A DNA stretch of 64,000 bases from Corynebacterium choanae (GTDB lineage Bacteria > Actinomycetota > Actinomycetes > Mycobacteriales > Mycobacteriaceae). Shown in pieces: positions 37,834 through 49,900 of this stretch. The stretch covers positions 2,480,001 to 2,544,000 of the forward strand of contig NZ_CP033896.1 of assembly GCF_003813965.1 (NCBI RefSeq), written 5' to 3'. Made by a program: the position numbers and the translations under genes. A model generated the notes under the pieces. The model was not told the origin of the DNA. It saw only the letters and a program-made list of their open reading frames with translations, and did no database searches. The first letter of the stretch is position 1. Every line of letters begins with the position of its first letter.

Positions 37834-38970
37834 CTACCAGCCACGTTCATATTGCGGCGGAATCGGAAGTTCACTGGGATGTAATCCCAGCGTCATACCG
37901 GCGTGGATTGGCCAGGTTGGTTCACGGAGCAGGACTCGCCCAAGGCTGACTGCGTCAATGTGGTCGTCATCAACCAGTATTGCGGCTTGGTGCGGATCGG
38001 TAATCATCCCCACCGCGGAGACAACAATATCCTCCTCTGCCAAGGCTGCACCGATCGCTTGCGCGAAGGGAACCTGATAGTTTTTCGCAGCGGGTATCGG
38101 CTGATCAATGGGGATCCCCCCGCTTGAGACATCAACCCACGCGAGTGCGCAAGCATCATCAACAGCACGAACACAATCGATGACTGTTTCGAGGCTGACC
38201 CCTTCTGGCACCCAGTCACTAGCAGAAACCCGCAAACCGATGGGGCCGGTAAACGTCTCGCGCACCGCTGCTGCCACCTCACAGTGGATGCGGTATCGGC
38301 TTGCGGGACTATCCCCATAACCGTCGGTGCGCGTATTCGTCAGTGGGGAAAGGAATTCGTGTAGCAGATATCCGTGAGCACCATGGATCTGTACGATATC
38401 GTATCCTGCAGCTTCGGCTAGTTCTGCAGCCCGCGCAAAATCCGCTACCACCCCACGGATACCATCGCTCGTCAACGGCTGCGGCAAGCCAAGATTGGCT
38501 GCAAGTGGAGTATCACCAGGGCCGACAACTGTCCACCCACCTTGGTCTAACGGCATAACCCCTGTGCCATTGCCAGGATGCGGTGGATAGGTGCTCGCCT
38601 TCGCCCCCGCGTGGGCGAGCTGCACGCCAGCTAGTGCGCCATGGGCGTGAATAGCATCAACGAGTCGCCGGTGCCCCTCCACGAGGGCTGCTGTTGCGAC
38701 TGGATCTTCGCACTCCCACAGTCCAAGATCCGCCGGGGAGATCCTGCCGACTGGATTGACTGCAGTCGCCTCCACTAGCACCAATGACGCCCCACCGGCC
38801 GCCAGCGTTCCATAGTGCTGAATATGAAACGGCTGCACTTGGCCATCTTGGCCGGTAGCCGAATACATACACATCGGGGCGACGAATATCCGGTTGCGGG
38901 CTTCCAAAGCCGGAATACCAGGCTGAGTACGAAACGTGAGTGGCTCAAACAGTGTAGTCATGACTGCCAC
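37834..38970 (-). CDS. Old yellow enzyme family NADH:flavin oxidoreductase (YqjM-like)
   Basis: 378-residue FMN enzyme of the thermophilic-like/YqjM class of old yellow enzymes, which reduce activated C=C bonds with NAD(P)H. Visible features: APMCMYSA with the class-typical Cys (about residue 34), QLAHAGAKAST (active-site His and Ala-Gly-Arg/Lys region), IHGAHGYLLHEFLSPLTNTRTD with the HGAHGYL substrate site, PIGLRVSASDW and a C-terminal FMN phosphate site VDAVSLGRVLL. GTG 38970 is favoured because AAGG lies four bases upstream; ATG 38961 is the alternative. The physiological substrate is unknown. It stands alone, upstream of nothing obviously related. Confidence 0.92.
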   Translation of the reverse strand: MAVMTTLFEPLTFRTQPGIPALEARNRIFVAPMCMYSATGQDGQVQPFHIQHYGTLAAGGASLVLVEATAVNPVGRISPADLGLWECEDPVATAALVEGHRRLVDAIHAHGALAGVQLAHAGAKASTYPPHPGNGTGVMPLDQGGWTVVGPGDTPLAANLGLPQPLTSDGIRGVVADFARAAELAEAAGYDIVQIHGAHGYLLHEFLSPLTNTRTDGYGDSPASRYRIHCEVAAAVRETFTGPIGLRVSASDWVPEGVSLETVIDCVRAVDDACALAWVDVSSGGIPIDQPIPAAKNYQVPFAQAIGAALAEEDIVVSAVGMITDPHQAAILVDDDHIDAVSLGRVLLREPTWPIHAGMTLGLHPSELPIPPQYERGW

Positions 38971-39110
38971 GTTACCTTGGCTCCTGCGCGACGCTGGTGG
39001 TGTGTTCGAAGCGAGACAGATGCAACAAGCAGCTAGCTGATGCCATGGCCTTTATGCTTCCTGCAGAGCACCCGTGATACGCACATACTCGGCAGGCCGT
39101 CTTGTGAGCG

Positions 39111-40484
39111 CTACGTGAGAGTCTGTGCGGCGCGTTCAATAGCCGTGATCTGCTGTTGCAAACCTGCGAGATCAGCCACCGTGGTCGTGTGTTGTAACGT
39201 AGCGGCCAGGTCACGCAACTGACCAAGAGCATCTTCGCCGCGAGTCACAGATCGACTCACCGACGCGACGACGCGCTCCACCGCCGGGTCGAGGGTGCGT
39301 GCAGTATCACCAGTAAACTCATCCCGCCAGCCAGTCATGAGCTGCTGCGGGATGGCCATAAGCTTGGCAACATAGGTGATGTGCTCAATCAGTGCAGCTT
39401 GTTGGCTGCTAAATCCTTGTGCCGCTACCTGCACCTTTTCCAAGATCGCATCCAAACACTGTGCCAAGGTGACAAGAGCTACCGCCTGCCGATCAAATTG
39501 TCCGCCGCCGGCAGCAAGTTCATGAATAAACCGGGTAATCATCTCCATTTGGAGGCGGATCAGCGACAGCGAGACTTTCATCTCCCGGGTGAGCGCATCG
39601 AATTGCTCGAGGCTGACATAAAACTTCTCCAGGCGCGGCGTCACCGAAGCCCGCATATGTGACCACACCTCCAAGGGCATGAGATCATCCGGGGACAGAC
39701 CACTACCGGCGGTGGCATGGCGCTGAAGTTCGCTGGCAAACTCGGTGGCCTGTTCCACCTCGGTGCGTAAGCTGCGGACTGCCTTATGTAACAGCCGGGA
39801 GACTTCATCCGCCCCGGAGAGCGCAGTAGACCAGTCACTTAACGCATCCACAATGGCTGGCACCTGCTCGGCGATGACAACCGCACTGCCGGAAAGCTCA
39901 CTGGTGTCAATTTCGGCGGCAAGAGTAGACACCGCACTGCGGGCAGCAACCTCCCCTGGAAGGATCTCTGCCTGGAACGCCGCATAGGAATCAAATCCTA
40001 ATTCGGCTAGCTCGTCACCGAGCTGCTGAAAACCTGCGATCGCCGCGTTTGCTTTGCTGGTACCCGCCGCCCGCAGCTGCTGTTCGGTTGCTGAAACCCG
40101 GTCGTACACCTCGCGCACCGCCGCAAACACATCCTCCATCATCGGGCGGGTTCGCACCGATAAATAGCCACCCCCAGGCATCGGTGTGACGGTCGCAAAC
40201 ACATCATATTCACTCCCGTCTTTGGCCAAGTTTCGCACATAGGCGGCAAACGGCTGGCCGGCTTGCAGGGTTGTCCACATTCCTAAGAATGCCGCCCCCG
40301 GCATTGCCGGATGCCGAATAATGTTATGCGGTGCACCGACGAGTTCTGCCAGCGGGAACCGGGACAACCGGACGAACACCGAGTTGGATTCCCCAATGAT
40401 CCCTTTCTCATCGGTGGTTGAGAAAAACATCTCATCAGCGCGCACTTCATGTTGTGCACCAGTGGGGGTGGTCATTGCAGCCAT
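39111..40484 (-). CDS. Aer-type PAS domain protein with helical C-terminal part
   Basis: 457 residues. Residues about 15-125 are a PAS domain very like that of the aerotaxis sensor Aer: FVRLSRFPLAELVGAPHNII, RHPAMPGAAF, MWTTLQAGQPF, VRNLAKDG and VTPMPGGGYLSVRTRP. Aer PAS domains bind FAD and sense redox state. The rest (about 130-457) is helical, with heptad-like stretches, but lacks a recognisable methyl-accepting signalling hairpin, a HAMP or a membrane span. So it is a soluble sensor with an unknown output. The start is ATG 40484 or ATG 40475; no Shine-Dalgarno is visible. Corynebacteria are non-motile, so a chemotaxis role is unlikely. Confidence 0.82.
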   Translation of the reverse strand: MAAMTTPTGAQHEVRADEMFFSTTDEKGIIGESNSVFVRLSRFPLAELVGAPHNIIRHPAMPGAAFLGMWTTLQAGQPFAAYVRNLAKDGSEYDVFATVTPMPGGGYLSVRTRPMMEDVFAAVREVYDRVSATEQQLRAAGTSKANAAIAGFQQLGDELAELGFDSYAAFQAEILPGEVAARSAVSTLAAEIDTSELSGSAVVIAEQVPAIVDALSDWSTALSGADEVSRLLHKAVRSLRTEVEQATEFASELQRHATAGSGLSPDDLMPLEVWSHMRASVTPRLEKFYVSLEQFDALTREMKVSLSLIRLQMEMITRFIHELAAGGGQFDRQAVALVTLAQCLDAILEKVQVAAQGFSSQQAALIEHITYVAKLMAIPQQLMTGWRDEFTGDTARTLDPAVERVVASVSRSVTRGEDALGQLRDLAATLQHTTTVADLAGLQQQITAIERAAQTLT

Positions 40485-40809
40485 CCAAAAACAGTCAGGG
40501 AAGGATCAAAAAAGGGGGAACGCCGCACGTCAGCATGATGCATTGGTGTTGTGCGAAAATATGCGGTGACCACGACAGTAACCTGGGGCATCTGTGTTCA
40601 CACACAGTGCACCCACGAATACCCCCGAATCACCGGTTCGCACATATTCTACTCCCCGCTGAGCGCTCATATTCCAACCTCCCCGGGGTGTGTATCTGCG
40701 GATGGACGGGGGTGGGTGGGACTGTTGCTTGGGCTCGTCGTGCAGGGGCATTGAGCAGGCGAACCATGATCGAACTGTTGCCGCACCCTGAACTGTTTGC
40801 CAATGCCAA
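40485..40809. other. Upstream region of the PAS gene
   Basis: 325 bases containing the PAS gene promoter (minus strand). A TAGAAT -10 candidate lies at 40646..40651. An inverted repeat CTGTGT-TCAC-ACACAG lies at 40592..40607. The 11-mer ACACACAGTGC (40600..40610) recurs in the leader of the giant surface gene at 52600..52610. Confidence 0.35.
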
Positions 40810-40866
40810 CAACCCAGGTACCCGTCCGCAGCAGCGAGGCTGCTCCAGCAGTGGGTACCTGGGTTG
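40810..40866 (-). terminator. Terminator of the 11.5-kb surface protein gene
   Basis: A perfect 14-bp stem (40810..40823 with 40853..40866) encloses a second stem GCAGC-GAG-GCTGC (40831..40843). It lies 80 bases after the surface gene stop. The minus-strand tail is weak in T. Confidence 0.65.
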
Positions 40867-40945
40867 TGAATTGCACGGTGATAGGTATTGTTCGCCGTGC
40901 TGCAAAGCAGGTTTCAAATGCATTGAAACCATGGTGTGTTTGCTG

Positions 40946-43900
40946 CTACATCTCATTGCCCTTCCTGCGGCGGGCTGCTACCAGCACTAGGCCGATAACC
41001 ATGAGCAGGACTGCGAGCAAGGACAATGTCCCCACATTTGCACCGGTTTGCGCCAACAGTCCAGAGCGGCGCGGTTCTGGGCGATCAGGACGAGGCTCCG
41101 GCTGCTCGACTTCTGCTTCCGGGGTGGGCACAGCAGTCGACACAATCGGTGGCACCGGCACACCAGGTAGCTGTGCCAGCACTGGAAGCATGCCGACAAC
41201 TGGAACCAACACAACCCACCACGGGCTTTTCGAAGATGAGGCACTGGATACAGGTGGCTCACCTGGTGTGGACGGCTCGAGTGGTTCTGTCGGCTCCGTC
41301 GGTTTCGTCGGCTCAGATGGTTCCGGCGACGGATCGACTGGTTTGCCGGTCATCACATACAGCGGATCATTGTCGGACAGTGCATTATGTTGCGAATCGG
41401 TAGCGGAAACCGTTCCTGCCACATGATCCGTATTCCCCGGCGCGACGGTGATAGTTAGCGCTGCGGTGACCTGTTGGCCGGGGGCAAGCAGCAATGGCAG
41501 ATTGTGTTCATCATCGCTGAACACAATTTCGCCGTCGCCGGTGACCCGCAGCATCAGCCCTGGTTTCGCTGCAGCCATCTCCGGTGTTGCCGGGTTGCCG
41601 TCGCCGTCGCGCAGGATAAATACTTGCCCGGGTTTCAGGTCTATACCGGCCCCGGTGATGGTCGGCACAATGCCTGAGATACCTGTTTGTCCAGTGTTGG
41701 TGATCTGCAGGGTGACGTCCACTGGGGTGTCGGCTGGTATTTGCACCGCAGTGTCGTCGGTTTGGCCGTCACCGTGGCCGTCGGTGTCCGCCGTTGGCTC
41801 CCCGATATAGAGCTTCGTGGTAATGCCGGCTGGGGCGGCAGGACGCTGCTTGGTAAAGAAGTCATCCCGAGCAGTGACTGTTTCCCCGGTGCGCGGATCG
41901 GCTGCTTCCACTGTGATGGGGGTGTTGTGGCCGATTTGGGCACTGTCGACGCGCAGGTTGCCAGATAGTTCATAGCGTGGCGGAAGTGCGAGAGCCGGCA
42001 GGGTTTCCTCCGCGGAGAGGATAATGTTGCCGTCATCGGCTACCCGCAGAACCAGTCCGGTCACCGGGGTTTGCGCAGTGGGGATTGCAGTCACCGGCTG
42101 ACCGGTGTCGTCAAGAATCGTCAATGCAAGGGTGTCAAAGTTCGCACCGGGCACTTCCACGGTGATTGCCGTGAGGGGGCCTTCGCCGGTGTTCGTCAGC
42201 TTGAAGTCGACGGTGAAGTCTTCCCCGGGGGCTAGTTCCACAGCGGTTGCCGGTGTTTGCCCGTCGCCGTCGCTGATTGATCCGTCGAAGATTTTCGCCG
42301 TCAGCTGTGGTTTCGGGGCGTTGAGAGCCACAGTGGCTGTGGACTCGATTTTGGTGACTTTCGCATTGCGGTAAGAGCCTTGCACCGTGGCAGTGTTGTG
42401 CAGTTGCAAACTGCCATCCTCTGGGAGGCTGGCGATCTCGGAGGCGACACAGGTGGTTGTTGCTCCCACTGGGAGTACTCCTTCGCCGCTCAGCATCGCC
42501 GGATCGTCACAGGTGAACTTTCCGCCGCGATCCAAGATTTGATCGTCGCTGATGCGGATCTTCTCTACCGGGGTGGTGCCGATATTGCGCACCGTGATGG
42601 TGTAGCGAACGGTCTCCCCGGGGGACACCTGCTGGGTTGCGGCAACCTTTTCGATACTCAGTGCCGGGGTGCCGGTGCTGATGCTGTGCTGCGACTCGTT
42701 CGAGATGACAGGTGGCTGTACCACCCCTTCGCGGCCATCTTCGTTCGAGATCGCCCGGCGCGGCACATTGGCCACCACTGTGGCAGTGTTGTCCACCCGA
42801 CCGGTGGCCACATCGTCATCGGTGACGGTCAGTGGCGCGGATTCACACACCATGGTTGCCCCGACTGCCAGGTCGGTGGCAGGACAAGTGATTGCAATAC
42901 TGCGCGATGCGAGTAGCGCATCGTTGATCGTTACGTCGGTGACATCCACCGTGCCTTCATTGGTGATCGTGAAGGTATAGACCACCGCATCGCCGGCCAG
43001 GTACACCGTTTGCGGGTCTTTGACCTGTTTGACGAGGGAGATCTTCGGCTCACTGGCCACCGGTGCGGTGGCGGTAGCACTGACCGGGGTAGCCTGTTTC
43101 GACCCGAAGGTGGCTTCAGCGGTGGCAGTATTGGCAATCGCATCAAACCGGTTCACATCATCTGCACTCACTTTGCGGACAAGCGTGCAGTTCACTGCGT
43201 CATTCGGCTGAGCCAGGGTAGCACCTGGGCCGTCCCCGTAGACGGCAGGGTCACTGCAGTGCAGCTGATCTTCACCAACCTCGGCGACCATGGGATCAAT
43301 GAGTTTCACCGCGGTGGCCGGGGTGGTGCCGGTATTGACGATCTCAATGGTGTAGGTGATCGTGTCACCGGCTACCAGCTGGGTGCCGGGGGCGATATCA
43401 CTGGTTTTCGTAATCGTGATCGCCGGATAGCCGGTGACGACTTGGGCGGTAGCGCTGGCGGTTGGCCGCTGGTCTACCGGGGTGGTGTCGTCTTGGGCAG
43501 GGCTCAGCCCGGTCACTGTGGCGGTGTTGGCGACAGCCTGCCGGGTGACATCGTCCGCGGTGATGGTGTAGCGCAACACCGGGCAGGTGGCCTGCTCCCC
43601 CGGCGCGAGACGATCCGGGGTGCAGGAGTGCACCGTATCGTCGATGAGCGGATCGGTCAGGGTGACATCATGGATGGTGACATCACCGGTATTCGTCACC
43701 ACAAACTGGTAGGCGACTTCATCACCTTCGGCGTAGATCGACTGTTTGTCTTGCACGGTCTTTTCCAGGGTGAGCGCGGCCTTAGTGCTGGGGGTGACCC
43801 TAGCGGTCGCTGTCGCCTCTACTGAAACTGGCTGCCCGGTTTCGACGGTGGTTGCAGTGGCAATGCCGTCGCTTTCCGCGGTGACAGTCGCCGTGTTTTC

Positions 43901-46900
43901 CACTGGTGTTCCAGCATCTACCTCATCTTGGGTGAGCAGTCGGCTTGCCGTACAGGTGATCATTTCACCGACGGCTAGATCCGCGCCGGTTGCCGGATCG
44001 GTTGCCGCCGCCGCAGAGCAGGAAAGCTCATCGGCGCTAAACCACGGATCGGTGACGTGTACCTTGTACAGGTCGGTGTTGCCGCTGTTGGTGGCGATGA
44101 TGGTGTAGGTGACCATGTCGTCAGCGCTCACACCGGTTTGTGGTGTCGCGGTTTTCGTCAGACTGATTGCCGGGGTGCCGACAGTGACCGTGACCTCACT
44201 GCTGTCGGTGACTTGTCCTTGCTCGTTGACACCGTCGAGATTTGTGCGATCAGTCGGGGTGGTGGCGGTGACGACTGCCTCGTTGAGCAGTGCACCATGT
44301 TCCCGCTCCGCGTCAGCGGCAGTAACCGTATATACCGGGGAGGTGCAGGTGGTGTGCTCCCCGGGGGCGAGCGTGGTGCGCTGGCAAACAATGCCAGCAG
44401 CGGCGGCAGCAAACAGCTCATCGGTGATGGCAATATCATGCAAGCTCACCAAGCCGGTGTTGGTGACGGTGAAGGTGTAGACGATCTCGTCACCGGCCAC
44501 ATACTGCTGTTTCGCTGATTCCGGCGCCACTTCCTTGGTGAGGCTAATCCCCGCCTTGGTGGCGTTGTCCACCTTTGCGGTGGCTTGCACCGCAGTGGTG
44601 CGGGCAGGATCATCCGTGCCCGGATTATCCACGGCGCGGGTCACTGCAGCAGTGTTGACTGTCTGATTATCCACCCCACCATCAACCTGGGCTTGGGTGA
44701 TCGTTGTCGACGCGAAACATGTCACTGTGGAACCGGCGGCAATATCGCCGATGGCATCCAATGCGGTGCCACCCGCAGCGGGACGCTTCCCGGCCTGCCG
44801 GTCGGCTTCGCTGACATTGGCATAGCAGGCCGCATCAGCTGCATCAGCAAGCAGCGCATCAGTGACCTGCACATCGTGGGCTGTCGCATTGCCGCTGTTG
44901 GTCACCACCATCGACCATTCCACCACACTGCCCGCCTGCACCTGTGGATGCTCCAGGTCACCGGTAGCACCAGCAACAATCCGAGCAAATTTCGCAATGC
45001 TCATCGCCGGGCTGCCAGCCTGGAAGGAAACCTCGGCCGGCGGTGAAGTGACGACTTCCCCACGAACCGGCTGGCCTTTCGCAGTTGCCGTATTGGTCAC
45101 CGTGTGCGTGGCTGCGGCGGCAGCAGCATCCGCCGCCGTCACCACATAGTCGGCGCGGCATTGCGCCGACTCACCGGCAGCTAACCCAGGCTTGGTGAGC
45201 TGCTTATCACAAGTAATCGTTGTGCCAGCTTCAGCCAGCATTGGATCATCAATGGTGATATCCCGCACCGTAAGCTGACCGGTGTTTTCCACCGTGAACA
45301 CATAATGCACCACGTCACCTTCGGTGTACACCGGCTGTGCAGCGTCGATGGCTTTCGTCAAGGCAAGTTCCGCGGTTTGCACAAAGTTCACCACCGCAGT
45401 CGACCGATCCGTTGCCGTCGCCTGCCGGGTTTCCGCCGCCGAATATGCCTCGTTGACCACGTTCGGGCCGGCATCCACATCCGCCTGCGTCACCATCATG
45501 CCGATATAGCAGGTGGCCGACTCCTCCGGGGCAAGCGAAGCACCCGCCGGGGTGAGAATATCTTCATGATCCGGACAGTAAGCACGGCTTGCCGTCGCCT
45601 TTTCCGGATCACTATCCATTCGTGCCTCGAGCATCTGATCTTCCAAATACACGCCCGTCACCGGCACTAAACCAGTGTTGGTCACGGTCAACTTGTAAAT
45701 CACCTGATCCCCTATGGCAAACCCGCCGGTTTTCTCGTTGACCACCGACTTATCCAGGCTGATTTCTGGTTTCGTCACCAGGTGACGCACCTCATTCGAA
45801 GAACCAGCTGGTGGCGCCGCAGTAAAGGAGCTAGTTGGCCACTCCGAGCTAAACGTTGCTGTATTCGCAATCGTGGTATCAACATCGGCATCAGTTACTG
45901 ACATCACCGGGGATTGGCAGGTGTGCACTGCTGCCGGCGCTAAATCAAACGGCGGACAGAACGTCGCCGGATCAATCCCTCGCCCGCTAAGCAGCTCATC
46001 GGCCAAGGTGATGTTGTGTAACGTCACTTTGCCGGTGTTGGTGAACTTGAAGTGATAATTAATCTCATCGCCGACAACCAGCGGACCGTCCACGGTGGCA
46101 GAGCTGGATTTCTCCAGGGTAAGGCCACCTTCCTGGGTGCCGGTAACCTTTGCGCTTGCCTGCGGCGATTCATACTCAGTTCCGACTGCATCGACACCGA
46201 CTGCGGTTGCCGTGTTCACATGCTCCACGCCTTGATCAATCGCTGCCTGCGGGAATGCAAAACTCACCAAACATACCGCTTGCGCATCTTCCGGGTTTGC
46301 CTGCGAAGCAAGCCAACCAATCGACTGCTCGGTGTCGGTGTCTGCCAGCAGGAAACCGTTGACACCATTGTCATAGTCGACCACATCGTGGCCAAGCCGC
46401 GGCACAATCGGGCACACCAGTTTCTTGGCGCCCCACTGCTGCGCGATCGGATCCTTGATTGCAACCTTGTCAATCGGGGCGGAACCAACATTGGTCACCG
46501 TCATGCGGAAGGTCACCACATCATCTGGCTGCACATTGTTCAGATCCACCCCTTCGGTAGGCACGACAACCTTCTCCAACTGCAGCTTTGGGCGACCGGT
46601 GGGAAGTGTCACCGTGGACGATGCACTGCGTACTGCATTATTCGTTGGGCTTTTCCCAGTTGCCACAGCCGTGTTGACCAGCTGACCAACCTTTTCCGCT
46701 ACCGCATCAGTGTCGGTTACCGTGTACGTGCCAGTACAGGTCAGCGACTCCTGCGGCTGCAGCACCCGAGTGTCACCGGCACACGTAATACCGTTACCGC
46801 CGGGGAATTTTTCATCTTCCACGGCAACATCGTGCACAGTCTGATTCCCGTTGTTGGTGATCACAAAGGTGTATGGCACGGTGTCACCCGGCAGCAGAAT

Positions 46901-49900
46901 CGCTCGTGGCGCAGCCGCGGTTTTCTGCATCTCCAGGCTGGGCGCCGGCGCCGGCGGAGTGACCGTTGCCGCATTATCATCTGTGCGATCTTCCGCTTCA
47001 GTGACGGTGACTAGCTGCTCTTTGTCATCGACCAGCTGTTTCGCCTGAGCGGTGACAGACACCGTATTCACCAGCGGGTGCTGGGCATCAATATCATCCT
47101 GGGTATAGGTTATTGTCGCCGAACAGATCACCTGTTCGCCGGCCGCCAGACTGATCTTGCCATTACCACCAACAGCTCCCTGGCTGGCCGCATCAACGCA
47201 GCGCTGCACTTCCAAATGCTGCGCACCCGCATCCCGCCCGGTGAGCTCATCGGTGATGGTCACCTGCGTCAGGCGCACATCCCCGGTGTTGGTGAGCGTA
47301 ATCCTAAACGGTATGACCCCACCGTTTTCCAACGAGCCTTGCGTCGTGTGACCAAAGGAATCAGCACCAGTTGCTACTTCCTTTTTCACTTCGATCGCTG
47401 GCTGGGATGGGCGGGGCTGCACTGCGGCTTCCGCGGTTGCGCTCTGCAGCAGAGTGGGCACCAGGTCGCCGTTGTCATCACGCCGCATATAGCTGGGCAC
47501 GGCTGCGGCAACATTGACTTCCTTGGTTTGGTTTTCCAAAAACTCTTTCGAAGCAATGAACTGGCCGCGACAATAGATGACCCCATTCGGTGCCACGGTC
47601 GGGATGGTCACCACCGCATCGGTGGCTTTCGTCGCATCCAACCCGTCCTTGTTCTCCGCGCACACCAGGTTGATCACAGTTTCCGCGGCGCTGAACTTGT
47701 CACTAATCGCCACATTGTGCAAAGTCACATTGCCGGTGTTGGTGAAGGTGATAAGGAATACTGCCGCATCCCCCACATGCAGATCAGTGGAGTTTTCCAG
47801 CTGCTTGTCCAGTGTGAAACTGGGATCAGCAGTGTGCACCGGTATTGCTGCCGACGAGGTTTCCTCTAGTGGGGTTTTGCCGAACATGCCAGTGATTTTC
47901 GCCGTATTGTGCAACGGCTCCTGGTTGTCAATATCGGCTTGGGCGACGGTATAGGTGACGGTACAGGAATACTGTTCTCCCACTGCCAAGGTTGTCCCAT
48001 CAGTGGTCAGCAGTTGCGTGCCGCTGCGCTGTTTCCCGGTCTGATCAGTAATCACACACACCGGGGTGACGTTGCGGCTGCTCGCCCATTCGTCGTGCAG
48101 GCGCACCCCGGTTAACGGCACATTGCCGTTATTCGAACCGTTGATGGTGAACTCTGCTTGATCGTTCAGATTTCGCGGGGTGTCTGTTGTTGGCGACTTG
48201 GTGATCGTCAGCGAAGGGTTTGTTTGGATGACCGCAAAATCCACATGTGGCACATTTTGCTGTCCGCCAGGTGCTTCCGGCCCGGGGACGGTAAACGTCT
48301 TTGTAACAGCAGTAAAAGGATCCTTGTCGTCTACTGCCCCGTCGATCAAACCGGATGCTGCTATCGGCTGGTCAGCGACAGTGGCCGGGGTGAACATGAA
48401 TGCTTGCTGGAATCGTTCCCGGGCTGCCGGATCATCCTTGACTGTCATCTGCACCTGATAGTTCCCGGGGCGCACCTTCGGGAAACGATATGTGCCATCA
48501 CTTCCCAGATTGACAATCAGTGGTGAACCTTCGCGGTCGGGCTTTCCCGTGGTTGGATTCACCAGCAGCGGACTGCCATCTGCAGCGAGCAGCTGCACTT
48601 GCACATCACCCGGCTGCAAGGTGGTGACTTTCGCGGTCGAGTCATCAAGTTCAGCATCAGCTGCTGCACTGTCTGGCAGCGAAAACAGGGCGCCGCTGAT
48701 CGCGGAGGCCACGTTGATCGACTGCCGGTCACAGTTGTTGTCGGTGCGACCCGCCGCAATATCGTCGGGAGTTTTTTCCGCACACGAATCCCCCGATGGC
48801 ACCGACGCCTGCTCCCGGGTGGTGCCGAAGGCAACATTGTGCAGCACCCCTACCGGGTCGCCGGTGACCCGCAGCTTTAAAGTTACTTGTGCCGGTATCC
48901 GGGAACCGTCCGGAGCTTGTGGATTGACCACACCCTGATCGTCCATTGGACCTGGGAACCAGGCAACTTTCGCAGTCGGGGTTTGCGGAATGACTCCATC
49001 GTCGGCGGCGGCAGCTACTGCCGCATCAGCAACCGGATCGTGATAGTCGGAATACACTTCGCCGACAGTGTTCAACGCCCCAGTTTCATCCGTGCCTGTC
49101 ATCACTTCGACAAGCTCTAATCCAGGGGGAATAAAGTCACGAATCATCGGCGACTCCAGCATCACTCCGGGTACTTTCCCGGTTACGGTGATCCGGAACA
49201 GAACATTATCGCCCACCCCGACAAGATAGCTATCGGAATCGGCGCCGTCGATTGCGTTTTTCGCAGCAGAAAAGGTTCCATCAACATCGGGCAGCAGCAG
49301 CGACTTGTTGATTTTGTATTCGGGCACATATTTCACCCGTGCCGCAGCCGGGCTTAACGTGCCCAGATCGGTGTTGGTTTTGCCGTTACTTGCCCGGAAG
49401 GCAACCCGGTTGATGGCAATGTCGCTATCGCCGATCCCGTTGCCGGAGACATCATTGGTGGGCATTGTCATCGGCACGGGAATATCGAACAGCCCTGAGA
49501 TTGGTTCCTCGAACGCAATACGGAAATAGCGGATCTTCGACCAGCCGTCAGCAGTAGCATTCACTTCCTCGGCGGTGAGCCACTCCCCTTCCCGGGCATT
49601 AAAGGCGGTGCATTCTTGGGCTTCAGCTGGGAAAGGACCTTGCTTGGCTTCCGCCATCTCCGGGCGGCAAGGGTTACTTGAGGTCGAATAGTGGATTGTT
49701 GCCCGCGGTGCGCGCCGTTCCCACTTTTGTAGGTCTTCGTTAAATAGCGACTGCACCGGTATTGCAATCGGCCCGGTGAGAGTTGGCACCAGCGTGTTGT
49801 CGTTGACGGCGGTGGATGTCACCTTCCCCGTTTCCTGGTCGTAAATTTTGTGTGTGCCGGCGGTTGCTTCCTGGGTGGCGGCTTTGCTGTTGATCGGCAC

